Assembly (NCBI RefSeq): GCF_026427355.1
Contig: NZ_CP102665.1
Coordinates: forward strand, 248,001 to 312,000
From: Sphingobium sp. JS3065
GTDB lineage: Bacteria; Pseudomonadota; Alphaproteobacteria; Sphingomonadales; Sphingomonadaceae
Direction: 5' to 3'
Length of the DNA: 64,000 nucleotides
Of the stretch, positions 62,078-64,000 are shown one piece after another. The position numbers and the translations under genes were made by a program. Each line of letters begins with the position of its first letter. The stretch's first letter is position 1. The notes beneath the pieces are model-generated. The model was not told the origin of the DNA, searched no databases, and saw only the letters and a program-made list of their open reading frames with translations.

Positions 62078-64000
62078 GGCCGCCCTCCCTTTCATTGCCG
62101 CGGGTCTGCTGCTCGCGCGCAGGAGCAGGCGTATCCCGTTTGCTGCGACGGTCGCTCAGCAAAGAATGAAGATGGTGATCGAGCGTCTCGAAAACCTTTT
62201 GAGCCCGACCAGCGAGCTTGTCCGCCACGCTTTTGGGTTTTGCATTGCGGGTCCAAAGCTCGCGCTCAAGCCGACGATCGCTGCGCTGGCGTCTCTCCCT
62301 GTCCTGATCTACCTTCAGTTGCTGGAGATGCGATCCTTGCCTGGCAGCCATTCGATCACGATGATCACGCTCCAGGCGCCCAAGGCCTTCAAGGCCTGAC
62401 GTCTTCTCGCCCGATCGCTCATCGAGCCTCTCGACCAGTTTTTCCGGATTCTGGGTCCAGAGCTTTACCCCATATCGGGCGCGGGTGATCGCGGTATAGA
62501 AATTCTGCGCGTTCACCAGCGGCGACCCGACAGGCGCCAGGACATAGACCCGGTCATAGGTCTTGGACTGGGCCGAATAGATGGTCTCGGCATAGCCATG
62601 ATCCCAGGTCCTGTGCCGGGAAAGATCGATCGTCTGAACCCGTTTGTCGCGATCCCAGCGGATCGTTGCCAGCGAGCCATCGAGCGTCTCGACCGTCCCC
62701 CGCTCCGCATTTTTGAGTTGGAGTTCGCGCGACGCCAGGCGCCACTGGATTCGGTCGCCTTCGCTGAGGTCTCTCTTCTCTTCCATAAAGACGTTGACCT
62801 GCGAGGCTTTGGTCGAGCGCGGATCCCACAGATGGACGCCGCCCTGCCCATCGACCAACCGGACCAGTTGCCGACCTCGACCGTCCCGCACCATCCCAGC
62901 GACGCGGTATTCGCTCGTCCGCCCCAATCCCGCTCCTGGCTGATCGCGGCCGAAGGTCACCACCTGTCCCCTTGAATAAAAGCGCGCCATGCGCTTTTCC
63001 TGATCGCTCAGCCCGCCGGGCGTCAGGACCGAAAGCCGCGTCTCCTTAGCTGCGACGACACCCTCGCGCTGGAGGACCTCCCTGATCTTGCTGTTCACGA
63101 TGAGGCGCGAGGCATTGTCGAGAACAAGAATGTTGGTCGCAGCGCGGCTCCTGGGGATGAGGCGCGTCCATTCCGCGACCACACCCGCAGCCAGCGTGGC
63201 GGCATCCTCACCGCCCACCACCTTGTCGAGCCGGCCAATCGAAGCCGCGTAATCCCCTGCCCTCGCATGCGCGACAGCCTGTCGCATCGCCTCGGTTTCC
63301 TGCCGACGCGACTCCGTCAGTTCGGCCGTTTCCATGCCCAGTTTCTGCATGAGCCAGAAGGCCTTGCCCTGCTCGATCGCGCCGGTCTGCTTGTTGTCGC
63401 CAAGGAGAATGAGGCGAGCGCCAGTGGCCCGGCTGATTTCCAGCACCCGCAACGCCTGGCGGCTTCCCAGCTGCCCCGCCTCGTCGAGAACCAGCACATG
63501 GTTGCCGCTGATTCCATAGCCATCGCCCGCAAGCAGGCTCGCGACCGTGCGCGACTCGATCTGCGCCTTCTCCCCCAGTTCGGCGGCGGCGGACGATGTC
63601 GGCGCCAGGGCGATGAAGGTCGTGCCCGGCAGCGCCGCATCTTTCAGTGATCGGACGAGCGTCGATTTTCCTGCACCCGCGACGCCGTGAAGGCCGGTGA
63701 CCCGGTCACGCGAGGTTCCCATGTCCACCAGCGCCCGTTCCTGCGCCGGAGAAAGCCCCGCCCGCTCCAATATGGGAAGCAGGCGATCGGCGCTCGCCAC
63801 GGGCCGACCGTCCCCGACGGCAAGCGCCAGATGCATGGCGAGAGACTGCTCCAGCCGCACCGTCCGCCGGGTGGTCCGGCCCCGTGTCAGTATCCCATCC
63901 CCAGTCTGGCCACGGGTAGCGAGGAGCTTGCGCCGTTCTTCATGCGCATCGATCAGGGGCCGCAGATCCTGAAAACGGATCTCCCCGACATGGGAGGCTA
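62061..64000 (-). CDS. MobF-family conjugative relaxase (TraI/TrwC), helicase half; 5' end beyond the window
   Basis: At least 646 residues in a frame open to the right edge. The visible part is the RecD-like helicase: Walker A GLHGVAGAGKSTLVRSL, Walker B HVLVLDEAGQLGSRQALRVL, ILLGDNKQTGAIEQGKAF (motif III), and NAQNFYTAITRARYGVKLWT (motif VI, UvrD/RecD type). A charged coiled-coil tail follows (ERDHRDRMAARQ; DRERRQRSDRRLERELWTRN). The N-terminal nicking domain with its tyrosines should lie beyond 64,000. It implies a conjugative plasmid or integrative element. Confidence 0.92.
   Translation of the reverse strand, partial: ASHVGEIRFQDLRPLIDAHEERRKLLATRGQTGDGILTRGRTTRRTVRLEQSLAMHLALAVGDGRPVASADRLLPILERAGLSPAQERALVDMGTSRDRVTGLHGVAGAGKSTLVRSLKDAALPGTTFIALAPTSSAAAELGEKAQIESRTVASLLAGDGYGISGNHVLVLDEAGQLGSRQALRVLEISRATGARLILLGDNKQTGAIEQGKAFWLMQKLGMETAELTESRRQETEAMRQAVAHARAGDYAASIGRLDKVVGGEDAATLAAGVVAEWTRLIPRSRAATNILVLDNASRLIVNSKIREVLQREGVVAAKETRLSVLTPGGLSDQEKRMARFYSRGQVVTFGRDQPGAGLGRTSEYRVAGMVRDGRGRQLVRLVDGQGGVHLWDPRSTKASQVNVFMEEKRDLSEGDRIQWRLASRELQLKNAERGTVETLDGSLATIRWDRDKRVQTIDLSRHRTWDHGYAETIYSAQSKTYDRVYVLAPVGSPLVNAQNFYTAITRARYGVKLWTQNPEKLVERLDERSGEKTSGLEGLGRLERDHRDRMAARQGSHLQQLKVDQDRERRQRSDRRLERELWTRNAKPKSVADKLAGRAQKVFETLDHHLHSLLSDRRSKRDTPAPAREQQTRGNEREGGRGLDR

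Overview
The window reads as a GC-rich alphaproteobacterial replicon, most likely from the Sphingomonadaceae (Sphingobium or Sphingomonas-like). The reasons are the sphingomonad-type TonB receptor, the aerobic (CobG/CobN) B12 pathway, the lipoyl-domain-fused PdhB, NodT-type efflux, and a sphingomonad-style repeat. The species and the kind of replicon (chromosome, chromid or plasmid) cannot be settled from the sequence. Genes are packed tightly: stop/start overlaps of 1 to 4 bases are the rule inside operons.

Region 1 (1-12.3 kb, minus strand): a five-gene cluster. In transcription order it encodes a predicted exported TPR-CHAT caspase-like peptidase, a CHASE2 adenylate/guanylate cyclase, an exported 249-aa protein of unknown function, a TpsB/FhaC-type outer-membrane transporter, and a very large Gly/Ala-rich TpsA exoprotein that runs off the left edge. 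This is the best candidate in the window for an under-described system: a surface exoprotein, its secretion pore, a sensor cyclase and a peptidase. A TonB-dependent receptor (12.5-15.0 kb) is transcribed divergently from it.

Region 2 (15.4-31.7 kb, plus strand): two cobalamin-riboswitch-controlled operons. The first encodes a NiCoT cobalt transporter, CobW, CobN, CobO and BluB. The second encodes CobG, CobH, CobI, CobJ, (CobK on the opposite strand), CobL, CobE, CobM, CobB and CobF. A third riboswitch-controlled operon on the minus strand (50.8-45.35 kb) encodes a DUF1636 protein, CobT, a ribazole-phosphatase-like protein, CobS, the CobC-type aminotransferase, CbiB/CobD and CobU/CobP. Together they cover cobalt uptake, most of corrin-ring synthesis, lower-ligand synthesis and nucleotide-loop assembly. 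CobA, CobQ and the CobS/CobT subunits of cobaltochelatase are not in the window. All three riboswitches are followed by the same roughly 56-nt stem-bounded element.

Region 3 (31.7-45.3 kb): the prkA-yeaH-spoVR stress operon, then an OmpR-type two-component system divergent from an RND efflux operon (lipoprotein adaptor, pump, outer-membrane factor). The region between them is full of palindromes and carries a 10-bp-spaced direct repeat.

Region 4 (50.9-58.8 kb): a small ORF, a TonB-receptor relic, a MarR regulator, pdhB and pdhA, a LysR regulator, and an 1111-aa hybrid kinase with an SSF-transporter-like sensor domain.

Region 5 (58.85-64 kb): an AT-rich boundary, then a decayed ISNCY-type transposase abutting a frameshifted and truncated tyrosine recombinase, a perfect 12-bp inverted repeat, a VirB1-like lytic transglycosylase and the helicase half of a MobF relaxase running off the right edge. 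This is the margin of a conjugative plasmid or integrated element.
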